Assembly (NCBI RefSeq): GCF_016765675.1
Contig: NZ_JAESWB010000025.1
Coordinates: 1-64,000, forward strand
From: Neobacillus paridis
GTDB lineage: Bacteria; Bacillota; Bacilli; Bacillales; Cytobacillaceae
DNA length: 64,000 nt
Direction of reading: 5' to 3'
Made by a program: the position numbers and the translations under genes. Below are positions 36,411 through 44,972 of the stretch, piece by piece. The notes beneath the pieces are model-generated. The model ran no database searches. It saw only the letters and a program-made list of their open reading frames with translations, and was not told the DNA's origin. Position 1 is the first letter of the stretch. Each line of letters starts with the position of its first letter.

Positions 36411-37327
36411 TAATTTATTTCTTCTCTTTCTTCATATTCTTTTTTTCTTTCTTCATAAAAACGATAGATATCTTCATATTCAGCTAAAGGTAATCCTTTT
36501 AAATCTCGTATATAATTTATATAGCACCAAATGGTAAAATCTACTTTATCCTGTGGTCTTTCTTTAAATTGTGGTAATATAGGAATAATATCTACTGCTT
36601 GTTCAACTGTTCTTGTTAATTGACCGAATGTATCAAGTCCATCTGATAAATCTGATTTACTTAATTGTGAAGGATTAATCTTAGCGTCTTTAGCTGCTTT
36701 TTGTGCCAACTGACCCCATTCTTTTGCAGATTTCATATCATTCATGGCAGTAGACATTTCTTCTTTAACACGATACCGAATATATGTTAATAAAGCCTCA
36801 GTATGCATTGCCGTTTTTTCTTGGTAGTTATTCTTTAACATATTATATTTACGTTCAAATGCTAGATATTCTTCATTACTATATCCGTATCCCCATTTAT
36901 TAATTAAGTCATCAGTTAATTCGACTTTTAAATTTTTCGATGTATTAATAGTTTCTTTTACATTATTTTCTCTTATTTCTTGAATCTCAAATATACTGTC
37001 TTTCCACGTTCCGTCTGCATTATTTTGATCAACATTCTTCTTATATAGACCAAAAATATCTTTTTTACCTGTCTTTTTAGCTTCGTCAATTGAGGAAATC
37101 CACAATTCTAATATGAATGGTTTATTCATTTGCAACATAACATCTTTAACTGACTCTATTGCTATACTTGACATTGGGTCATCTAATTTCAATTTAGATT
37201 TAATACAAGTTTTACAGATTGGATATTTCTTATCTTGATAAATTGGAGCATCATGTTTATAAAATTCTGTTGCTCTTTGCTCTTTTCCACATTCCAAGCA
37301 AGTTTTACGTTCAACTTTCTTACTCAC
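36410..37327 (-). CDS. zinc-finger protein, probable small terminase subunit
   Basis: 305 residues. An N-terminal Cys4 zinc finger (CLECGKEQRATEFY ... CKTCIKS, residues 9-42) is followed by a largely helical body with RYRVKEEMSTAMNDMKSAKEWGQLAQKAAKDAKI. A DNA-binding protein coupled directly to the large terminase by stop/start overlap is most simply the small subunit that recognises the packaging site. Family membership itself was not recognised. Confidence 0.6.
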   Translation of the reverse strand: MSKKVERKTCLECGKEQRATEFYKHDAPIYQDKKYPICKTCIKSKLKLDDPMSSIAIESVKDVMLQMNKPFILELWISSIDEAKKTGKKDIFGLYKKNVDQNNADGTWKDSIFEIQEIRENNVKETINTSKNLKVELTDDLINKWGYGYSNEEYLAFERKYNMLKNNYQEKTAMHTEALLTYIRYRVKEEMSTAMNDMKSAKEWGQLAQKAAKDAKINPSQLSKSDLSDGLDTFGQLTRTVEQAVDIIPILPQFKERPQDKVDFTIWCYINYIRDLKGLPLAEYEDIYRFYEERKKEYEEREEIN

Positions 37328-37443
37328 GAATAATCATCCTCCTTTCAGAGAATCCCTTAATTGACACTTCATCAAACCAAGAAAAAGGGAGGGAGAAAAC
37401 TTGATAGATAAAATGTCAATTAAATGATCCTAAATATTGTAAT

Positions 37444-37475
37444 AAGCCACTTACTACATGGGTAATAAGTGGCTT
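37444..37475 (-). terminator. 10-bp stem hairpin after metallophosphoesterase gene
   Basis: AAGCCACTTA and TAAGTGGCTT are perfect complements across 12 bases. The following minus-strand sequence (ATTACAATATTT) is only weakly T-rich. Probable terminator between the replication/expression block and the packaging genes. Flanked by a further inverted repeat AATTGACA ... TGTCAATT at 37360-37430. Confidence 0.5.
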
Positions 37476-37496
37476 GTAAAATTAATCATACTATTT

Positions 37497-38687
37497 TTAT
37501 TTCAATTTAATAATATAAGTTGATTCTAGTCCTTCTTCTTTATCAAAAATCATGAATTTCTGACTAGGTTTTGCACAGAATCTCCCTTGCATAGCAAAAT
37601 CGTCAACTCCAATTAAAGAACTATTTACTATAACGGTAGTCGCACCGTATTCTTTTTCGTAGTTGTGGTGGACATGACCACCAATTATGTAATCAGGAAC
37701 ATATCCTAAAACTTGTGGAAGTCTAGTTACACATTGATCAACTCTATCATAGTTACCATGCACAAATACAATTTCATTATTAAAAATACTTGTAGTAATG
37801 TAACCATCTTGTTCAGTAATAATTTCGATATTTGAATGATTTCTTAATCTTGCTTCGAGGTACCAAGGAATAAGATATTCAAAATTTTCTTTCATTCCAA
37901 CATCATGTTTATTAGCTTGAGTTCTGCCATGATTACCGACCACATTATAAAATTTAATCATTGGGAAGATTGAAGATAATTTATTTAAAATCTCTGATAA
38001 AGTTTCTGATACATATTTAATCTGTCCAATCACATCTTCATTTGCTTGCACTCTTGTAGATACATGAATTAATCCTCCAACTAAATCACCAAGATTAGCA
38101 ATATGTAATGTACTGATATTGTTTAATGTGCCATATTCAATTATTTTATTTATTAATTTATTAATACGTTTATTAAATATATCTTTATTAAACACATTAA
38201 TAGAATTATCAATATCCATTCCATAATGCCAATCAGAAAATAAAGCAAGACCTTCCTTGCCATCAAAATTTGAAATAGTTGGGCTATCAAAATATAATGG
38301 TTTTTTCTTTTCAATATGTAAAATTGCATTATATATATCATCTTTAATTGCTTCAAATCTAGCTTGATTTGATATCAATTTACGATATTCACGTTTCTGA
38401 TCATTTTTGCGTATTTTTTCTTTTTCAGATTCAATTCTAACTTTTTCATATTTATCCAGTATTTCATCATCAAGATTTTTACTTATAATATAATCTTTCC
38501 AATATACATAAGCAGCATAATCTTTGCGCCATTTACTTTCAGAATAATTACTTCCATATTCAGCATTTAATAAATCAGCAATTTGATATGAATCAATTTC
38601 ATACTCATCCTTATTAGAAAATAATCTAATTTGATAATCAAGAAAACTTTCTTCTTCTTTACGTTTTAGAATAGGATTATCTGACAT
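37497..38687 (-). CDS. calcineurin-like metallophosphoesterase
   Basis: 396 residues from ATG 38687 (AGGAGGGAAAGT upstream). About 130 N-terminal helical residues, perhaps DNA- or partner-binding, precede a complete two-metal phosphoesterase domain: ALFSDWHYG (DxH), IANLGDLVGG (GDxxG), VVGNHGRT (GNH), VFVHGNYD (H), IIGGHVHHNY (GHxH). Substrate unknown; Mre11/SbcD-like DNA nucleases share this core. Located between the YonK-like gene and terminase genes, as comparable genes are in SPbeta-like phages. Confidence 0.8.
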   Translation of the reverse strand: MSDNPILKRKEEESFLDYQIRLFSNKDEYEIDSYQIADLLNAEYGSNYSESKWRKDYAAYVYWKDYIISKNLDDEILDKYEKVRIESEKEKIRKNDQKREYRKLISNQARFEAIKDDIYNAILHIEKKKPLYFDSPTISNFDGKEGLALFSDWHYGMDIDNSINVFNKDIFNKRINKLINKIIEYGTLNNISTLHIANLGDLVGGLIHVSTRVQANEDVIGQIKYVSETLSEILNKLSSIFPMIKFYNVVGNHGRTQANKHDVGMKENFEYLIPWYLEARLRNHSNIEIITEQDGYITTSIFNNEIVFVHGNYDRVDQCVTRLPQVLGYVPDYIIGGHVHHNYEKEYGATTVIVNSSLIGVDDFAMQGRFCAKPSQKFMIFDKEEGLESTYIIKLK

Positions 38688-38697
38688 ACTTTCCCTC

Positions 38698-38889
38698 CTA
38701 TTCTTCATCATTGAATACTACATCTTTAGCTTCTTCGAATGTAATATCCATTGATTTATCTTTAAACAAAGCAATTACATCTGAAAGATTATGTACAATT
38801 TCACCATCTTTTGTTATTTCAGTAATTGTATTATCATCTAATGAAATCTCTGCACACTTAAAATTTAAAGAATTATATAACTTAGCCAT
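38698..38889 (-). CDS. YonK-like small protein
   Basis: 63 residues, MAKLYNSLNFKCAEISLDDN. The length, position beside metallophosphoesterase and YonO-type polymerase genes, and ending pattern (DITFEEAKDVVF) match the YonK family of SPbeta, whose function is not established. GGAGGAAATAAG precedes the ATG. A terminator separates it from the PhoH-like gene upstream. Confidence 0.55.
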   Translation of the reverse strand: MAKLYNSLNFKCAEISLDDNTITEITKDGEIVHNLSDVIALFKDKSMDITFEEAKDVVFNDEE

Positions 38890-38914
38890 TCTTATTTCCT
38901 CCTTTTTCTCCTCA

Positions 38915-38946
38915 AAACAAAAACCCCAACAAATAAATGTGGGGTT
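38915..38946 (-). terminator. intrinsic terminator after PhoH-like gene
   Basis: AACCCCA and TGGGGTT pair across 11 bases, followed by TTTGTTTTG on the minus strand. Confidence 0.75.
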
Positions 38947-38956
38947 AAATTTTCAT

Positions 38957-38968
38957 ATTAATTTAATT
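38957..38968 (-). promoter_or_regulatory. AATTAAATTAAT element after PhoH-like gene
   Basis: Minus-strand copy of the 12-mer, two bases after the PhoH-like stop codon and before the terminator preceding the YonK-like gene. Candidate phage promoter element; inference. Confidence 0.3.
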
Positions 38969-38970
38969 AT

Positions 38971-40146
38971 TTATAAATCAGCAAACACCTTACTTGCTTC
39001 TGAACGGACATCTCTATCTAATACTATAATTCCAACCAATGGATTACCTTTTAATTTATCAATAGCAGTAACTAATCCATTATTGTATATAAATTTATCT
39101 TCACTTTGTTGATAATCTCCTGAAAAAGCAACACAAGCATTTTTACCTAAACGAGTTCCAATTGTTTTAATCAATTTTACGTCTAAATCTTCTGCTTCAT
39201 CAACCAACATAAATGAATCATCTACAGTTATTCCCTTCATAAAAAACGGAATATTTTTTAATAATTTACCACTTTGAATCATTTTATCAGCTTCAAATTC
39301 TCCACCATCAAGATTTTGAATAACTGGTACAAAGAAATCATCTGTCTTATCTTCTTTTGTTCCTTTTAACCAACCAATACTTTCACCTGTACCAATTGGA
39401 TTACGAACTACCATTAATTTAGCATAATTTCCTTTTTCATTAATATGATAAATTGCCATTTTAACAGCTAGAAATGTTTTACCACTACCGAAATTTCCTG
39501 CAATAATTTTTATTGGAATAGAAGTATCATTTAATAAATCTAGCGCACATTCCTGTAAATCATTTTCCGGTCTAATAAATTTCTTTGGTGGAATCTTTAA
39601 TTTAATATGTTCTTTTCCGTTCCAACGATATTTATCAATTGTATTTTTTGTTAAATCTCTAATAATTAAATATTGATTTATGTATAAATTATAAATATTT
39701 TCATTTATATGTTCATAAAAATAAGCAATTTCACTATCAGATAGATCAACAAATTTATATCCTTTATAATCTAAATCATCATTATCTTTAGGACTAATAA
39801 CTTCAATATTTAATCCTTTTGCTTTTAATTTTAATAGTAAATCATTCGTTATTAATGAATATGAATTATCAAGACAACTTTGAAGAATTTTATTATCTGT
39901 ATAATCTTTATCTAAACTTTCATCAAAAGTAACTTGATAATCTTTTAAATCGAATATTAAATTATCTACATTTTCATTAATAAATCTAGTAGCTATTCTA
40001 GCGTTAAATGCTAATTCTTTATTATAACTTAGTTTATGTTTTTCAAGTTCACGCAACACTAAACCTGAAATTACTACATTATATTCTTTTATAACTTCTG
40101 GACTTTCTAGCAGTACATTTGTATCAATTAGATATAGTTTGTCCAT
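38971..40146 (-). CDS. PIN-PhoH ATPase (PhoH2-like)
   Basis: 391 residues from ATG 40146 (GAGGT seven bases upstream). N-terminal PIN nuclease domain: LYLIDTNVLLESP with the first Asp, LVLRELEKHK with the Glu, KDYTDNKILQSC with the second Asp pair and LITND. C-terminal PhoH ATPase domain: AGNFGSGKTF (Walker A, near residue 218) and DDSFMLVDEAEDLD (Walker B), plus SGDYQQSE. PhoH2 proteins combine helicase and RNase activity. In a phage it probably acts on RNA during the early-to-late switch; this is inference. Confidence 0.9.
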   Translation of the reverse strand: MDKLYLIDTNVLLESPEVIKEYNVVISGLVLRELEKHKLSYNKELAFNARIATRFINENVDNLIFDLKDYQVTFDESLDKDYTDNKILQSCLDNSYSLITNDLLLKLKAKGLNIEVISPKDNDDLDYKGYKFVDLSDSEIAYFYEHINENIYNLYINQYLIIRDLTKNTIDKYRWNGKEHIKLKIPPKKFIRPENDLQECALDLLNDTSIPIKIIAGNFGSGKTFLAVKMAIYHINEKGNYAKLMVVRNPIGTGESIGWLKGTKEDKTDDFFVPVIQNLDGGEFEADKMIQSGKLLKNIPFFMKGITVDDSFMLVDEAEDLDVKLIKTIGTRLGKNACVAFSGDYQQSEDKFIYNNGLVTAIDKLKGNPLVGIIVLDRDVRSEASKVFADL

Positions 40147-40363
40147 AAAATACCTCACTTGGTAGTTTTTTTGTTTAATGTAAAATATTTATATAATTTT
40201 TATTAAAAATAAAATAGGAGAGACTCTAGCTTTTAAACTTGTACATTAACCTTAACCTCCTTTGTAGACTATTAAGGAAAAACTTTAACAATCATTAATA
40301 TATCAATGTTTATAAACATTCATCACAATTCTTATATTTTTAAGGTGTTAATATATCAATAGT

Positions 40364-43300
40364 TTAACTTCCTTCCAATTGTCCACGTTTTTTCATTCTA
40401 TACATTTTTTCCTTTTTTCTTTTATATTCTTTTCTTCTTCTATTAAAACAATTTTCACAATACTTACTTTGATTGTTAATAATTTTAATTCTTATTCCAC
40501 AACACTCGCACTGTTTTGTTTCTTTTAGGTTTTCTCTCAAATTTGACAATAAAATATCTCCATAAACCCACCATAAAGTTTCCTTGAAACTGCTATTTTT
40601 TCGTCCATATAAATATTCAACTAAAATATCTACTATTCTACTTTCATCAAATTGCAATGAAGATAATTCTTCTCTTATAAATTTATATATGTATATTTTT
40701 TTATTTGTTGAATTATCATCTAATTTATTGCTAATCCATTTCTTATTTCTGTCTAATTCTTTATATTTTTGAATTATATTTTTATCAATCCTCTCAACAT
40801 TTCCACTCATTAACATCCTGTAATTAAATTTACCAGCAATCTTTACGAAATTAATTCTTTTTTTAGGAATAATATCTTCCAAATTATTTACAACACTGTC
40901 ATTTAATGGTTCAACATTTTCCTTTTTCTTATCCTTCGCATAAATAAAGAAATGTGGTGTTTTTGCTTTTATGTATTTTGAAATAATCTTATTCACATCA
41001 TCTGGTCTAGTTGGCATGTATAAAGTTTTGGCATACTTTTCTACCCTAGCTTTCGCTATATTTAAAAGGGAATAGACCATATCATCAACTATTATATAGT
41101 TGGTCGGCACTTCGGAATAAGGAATTTCACCTTAAACCTACTCCTCTTCAGGATGGTCGTTGCACCTTTCTCTAACTAGAGACTTGGCACAGGATTGTCA
41201 TATAATACACTTCAATTATTAATATTACTTCACATTTTTATAAGTTCTATTTTGTTTGATCAATGTAAATATTACATGTACTTATATCATTTTATAGATG
41301 CCACATGAATTTTCATGCTATTTTTTATTAATAAATTTAAATTATATAACATCCTATTAAGTTAATTTATTATTTATATAATATCTGAAGTGTATTACTT
41401 AGATTTTCCCTGTTAGCATGATTGTTAATGGTTATTTCCTACCACTCCTAAACGTCAATCATACACCCTAGATTTCTAGGTTCACCGACTGCACACTCAT
41501 ATATTACTATATGGGAGGACTAAGAATTTAATCAATAGTAAAATTGTTTTCCATGCAAAGCCATTTAATAACATCCAAATTTACATTATTTGAATTCCAG
41601 ATTTTTGTAATATTATTACTTATCTCACCGATATTTGCCTTATAAGCAGAAATTAAACTATGATAAATATCTTCACTATTAACTTGTTCAGCAGGTGCTT
41701 TTGCCATTTCATAATATAAAGGAACAATACCTTTCATATTTCTTTCTGCAACACTAACTAGAACTTCATCTTGTATGACGAGTGACTTATCTCCATCATT
41801 CACATATCTCAAATTGAGAATGTAGACTATATCTTAACCATATCATTTCTGACTTAGGTTCTTGGCGCTTCCATCTAAGGAATTTCACCTTAAATGTACT
41901 CTACTCAGTTACTCTCTATAAATCCTTAATTGGACTTAAAGATACCCTTTCGATAGTCGTTGCACTTCTATAAAATTATCGCATGTTAAATTAATTATTT
42001 TCTAAATGTAAATCCTTTATATGAAACACTATGTTTAATACTTCTTCGTATTCCACATCTAATCACTTCTGGATCGCTGCTAAACCCATAGTTTTCATGT
42101 AGAAACACACAGCAATCACCTATGTAATCAAATTTTTCTATGAAATTTCCATCTTTATATAATTCGATAGGTTTAGCCATTCCATTTTGAACGCCTTTTC
42201 TTGATTGCTTTTCAATTGCTATTTCTGGATTATCATTATTAATAAATGTCATAGCCACTAACCGATGTACACCAACACACCTGTTATTACCAACATATAC
42301 AACTAAATACCCATCTGAATTTTCATTTTGTCTTAATTCAATACCATTTTTATAAACCTTACATAAATTACTGATAATTAAATCAGTTTCAAGTATTGTT
42401 AAAGGTTTTAATTCTTCAATTATAGCTTCCATAAATTCACCTCCTTGCATATCGTGTTATATACTTATTAATTTATTTGCGATAATTTTATATTTAGCAC
42501 AGGATTGGCATTTGCCTTCCCTGTTAGCTTGGTTATTAACAGTCATTTCCTACTGCTACTGAACGTTAACCAAACACCCTGCATATACAGGTTCACCAAG
42601 TTTTATATCCTCATATTTCTATAAGGTTTGACAATGTTACTTATCAAATTGGAGCATTTTGCTAATTGGATCATGAATACTTGTATAGATACCATGAGTT
42701 ATAAACCATTTTGCTTTTTCTTCATCTAAAACGTTTGTACGAACACCATGTTCACGATAAAGATGTGGCGCTCTCAAACAGTCAACTTTTCCATTTTCAA
42801 AAATATCACAATAAACTTCTCCATTTTTTAACAATCCTATAGGTTGTTCAATTCCTAAAAATAATCTCTCACAAAAAGCATACAAATCTGGACATATGAA
42901 TGTATACTTTCCTTTTACATTTAATTTTCCAGCACAAGCATCTTTAATTAACTTTTTCTTTTTATCTTTAATGACTTGTTTAGAATGCTCATCATTCAAT
43001 AATTCAGGATATATACTTAATGCTTGTTGAAAGTAATTTTTCCTTTTGTTCGATTCAGTTGCCCCAAGCACACGCAACATTGTTTCTTTGTCACTACCAA
43101 TTTGTAAAATATCATTAATTGTATCTTGACTAAGTTTAGTCAATTCTTTTTTAGTCATATCCGTTAATGTTTGGATCATTTGATAATTAATATTTGCATT
43201 AGCAGACACATCTTCCTCATTTAACTTAGCAGCTTGACAATTATGTTTAATGAATTTCTCTTTATAGTCTCCCCATGATGAATAATATTTCCACATTTTA

Positions 43301-44247
43301 AATTGTGATTTAGTAAAAATGATTTCAATTTTATCTTTTACAATATCCCATTCTTTACCGTAAATATCTGTAACTATATATGATTCATTTTCTTTAGCAA
43401 ATTTATCAAAAGGGAATGGTACTAATAATCCTTTAATCCAAGGAAGTCTACACATAAAAGATTTCTTACTTTTTCTAGGAAGTATCATACCACACCCATC
43501 AGTATGCTCAATTGGAATATCCATTTCTTGTCTAGTAATTTCATAAGTTTCATGATCAATATAATCTACTAAACTATGTACATTTGTTTTTAAGTCATTT
43601 ACAACAATACTCCTATGTATATTGAAATTTTTCCATTCATCCGTAGCACTATTATTTAATGCGAGGTATGCTTGAAATTTATTAATGTTTACTCCACCTT
43701 GATTATTAATATCATCAATAGATAGTCCACACATTAAAGTATCCCTATGTTTAAGCCATAATGATTCCTTTATGAATACTGATTTTTTAGTTCTAATTTG
43801 TCCAGCAGAACTGGTAAAGTATATGTATTTTTCACCATCATGTATAAATCCATTTTTTATTAAATCCTCAAGAATCTGAAAATAATACGTTTGTACTACC
43901 ATGATATCTTTTGATAATGAATTCTGTTCAATTTTTAATACTCTTGTTAAAACTGAATCAAATAATGAAATGATATTGTTCTTCTTGAGTGAATCTAGTC
44001 TAAGATTTCTAATTTCATCATTACTTTTAATATTAATTATTAATTTATTTTTTAATGACTTGATGCGTTCATTTATATATTTTTTATTTTTACTGTAATC
44101 ACCATCAAGTTTCTTCAAATGATCTCTATATTTATAGGCACGTAAAAGTTTCTTGTGTATTTTCTGTTCATCCTCATTATAAAATGCAGATGTATCTACA
44201 GAATAAATATATACTTGTCGATTAAGATTAATTGTCAAATTAAACAT
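40364..44247 (-). CDS. yonO: YonO-like single-chain DNA-dependent RNA polymerase, interrupted by two group I introns
   Basis: Exon 1 is 42643-44247, exon 2 41531-41800 and exon 3 40364-41035; joined they total 2547 bases, exactly 849 codons. Exon 1 carries the first double-psi barrel region ([10 protein letters not shown]). Splicing exon 1 (ending QFD) to exon 2 (starting NDGDKSLV) restores DNDGD, the metal-binding DxDGD of two-barrel RNA polymerases. Exon 2 to exon 3 restores [17 protein letters not shown]-terminal CECCG...CENC zinc motif is present. YonO of SPbeta transcribes its late genes; the same job is likely here. The ATG is unusually close to GGAGGA, so TTG 44238 may be the real start. 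Confidence 0.88.
41036..41530 (-). mobile_element. group I intron 2 (ORF-less, 495 bp)
   Basis: The intron begins after U (exon ATTGAT, intron TAAATTC) and ends in G (GAAAAG) before exon TATGCC, the group I rule. Core elements read on the minus strand: GGTGAACCT...AGGGTGT, GTAGGAAAT...GCTAACAGGGAA, CAATCCTGTGCCAAG, GTGCAACGACCATC and GATATGGTC, the last two pairing as P7. An 11-bp stem AATACACTTCA/TGAAGTGTATT encloses about 190 AT-rich bases without an open frame, possibly where an endonuclease gene once lay. Confidence 0.85.
41801..42642 (-). mobile_element. group I intron 1 (842 bp) inserted in the catalytic DxDGD codons
   Basis: It follows U of GAT and ends GATATGTG before AATGATGGAGAT, so splicing rejoins GAT|AAT GAT GGA GAT (D-N-D-G-D). 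Conserved core: TTGGTGAACCTG, GTAGGAAATGACTG, GCTAACAGGGAA, CAATCCTGTGC, GTGCAACGACTATC and AAGATATAGTC (P7 pairing GACTAT/ATAGTC). A perfect 14-bp stem ATAAAATTATCGCA/TGCGATAATTTTAT loops out the HNH gene. Its core is clearly homologous to that of intron 2. Confidence 0.88.
41995..42432 (-). CDS. intron-encoded HNH-type homing endonuclease, apparently core-deleted
   Basis: 145 residues from ATG 42432 with GGAGGTGAATTT upstream; the frame is open 18 bases further. N-terminal part ends in [13 protein letters not shown], the usual lead-in to an HNH motif. Instead of the following N-H-D...N...NLEW segment, the sequence passes within 25 residues to a NUMOD1-like DNA-binding tail ([21 protein letters not shown] ... 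YKGFTF). The second and third HNH residues are therefore missing, so the enzyme is probably inactive as a nuclease. It may retain DNA binding or a splicing role. It lies in a peripheral loop of intron 1. Confidence 0.75.
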   Translation of the reverse strand: MEAIIEELKPLTILETDLIISNLCKVYKNGIELRQNENSDGYLVVYVGNNRCVGVHRLVAMTFINNDNPEIAIEKQSRKGVQNGMAKPIELYKDGNFIEKFDYIGDCCVFLHENYGFSSDPEVIRCGIRRSIKHSVSYKGFTFRK

Positions 44248-44388
44248 TCCTCCACTTTTAAAATAAATTTTAAGTTTATAATTATAAGTTAATTATTATG
44301 ATTTATAATATCTAAATAATTAATAGACCAATCATACTCAATATTATATATAAGTATTTTTATAATTAAATTAACAGTAAATTTCATA

Positions 44389-44688
44389 TTAAAATTGATG
44401 TTTATTTTTCTTATGTAAATTCTTCATTCTTTCTGCTGCTTTTTCACGTTGTTCTTCAGATATTTTCCTTTTTTCTCCTTTACGGAAACTAACTTGATTA
44501 AATTTCATTTTAAATTTAATATTTAAAGGTGATTCTCTACCTTCTTCATATTCAGCATCTATATTTTCAATACCTAGTAATTTAACAATCTTCGTAATGT
44601 GAGGAGAATAGCAACTATATCCAATCCATTCATTATCTTCTGCACTATATACTAATGTAGTTTCTTGTTCCTCTTTACTATATCCCAT
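44389..44688 (-). CDS. small basic protein, unknown
   Basis: 99 residues (MGYSKEEQETTLVYSAEDNE...). An N-terminal acidic beta part (TLVYSAEDNEWIGYSCYSPHITKI) precedes a strongly basic tail with KRKISEEQREKAAERMKNLHKKNK, typical of nucleic-acid contact. It is in the leftward block that leads to the RNA polymerase gene, so it may be an accessory to it. Family not recognised. The 141 bases between it and the polymerase start are AT-rich without a gene. Confidence 0.55.
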   Translation of the reverse strand: MGYSKEEQETTLVYSAEDNEWIGYSCYSPHITKIVKLLGIENIDAEYEEGRESPLNIKFKMKFNQVSFRKGEKRKISEEQREKAAERMKNLHKKNKHQF

Positions 44689-44718
44689 AATAGTCTCTCC
44701 CTTTATATTTATATATTT

Positions 44719-44904
44719 TTATTTACCGAACCATTCATTACGCATTTTATGTAAAACTGATTTGTAAATATGGTTATTTCTTAATTTACCATTCCATTTA
44801 TAATCTTCATATAAAATTTGTTCTTCTTCAGTTGCAGTATCTGAAATAATCACGTATTCAAGAAAACTAGCAACCTCCTCCATAGAAAATTTTTTCTTAT
44901 TCAT
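44719..44904 (-). CDS. small acidic protein, unknown
   Basis: 61 residues (MNKKKFSMEEVASFLEYVII...). Helical, acidic N-terminal half and a basic end. AAAGGTGGTG precedes the ATG, and a textbook promoter lies 40-70 bases upstream, making this the first gene of the leftward block containing the YonO-like polymerase. Not recognised. Confidence 0.55.
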   Translation of the reverse strand: MNKKKFSMEEVASFLEYVIISDTATEEEQILYEDYKWNGKLRNNHIYKSVLHKMRNEWFGK

Positions 44905-44943
44905 TTATTTCACCACCTTTCTATTATATCAGTAGTTACATTA

Positions 44944-44972
44944 ATTATATCAATTTATTTATCATTAGTCAA
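44944..44972 (-). promoter_or_regulatory. sigma-A-type promoter for the leftward polymerase block
   Basis: On the minus strand TTGACT, 17 bases, TATAAT. Near-consensus vegetative promoter placed 40 bases before the first gene of the block. It means host RNA polymerase can transcribe the phage polymerase gene. Confidence 0.8.

Noticed and set aside
4065..38356. Numerous plus- and minus-strand overlapping frames inside the structural genes (for example at 8035, 15265, 18802 and 35005)
   Set aside because: They lie opposite or out of frame with well-supported genes, lack ribosome-binding sites and show low-complexity or hydrophobic artefact composition.
40364..42432. Reading the pieces at 40364-41110, 41528-41812 and 42637-44247 as separate genes
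   Set aside because: The apparent starts of the two downstream pieces lie within intron sequence (one is a TTG with no ribosome-binding site), and splicing gives a single in-frame polymerase.
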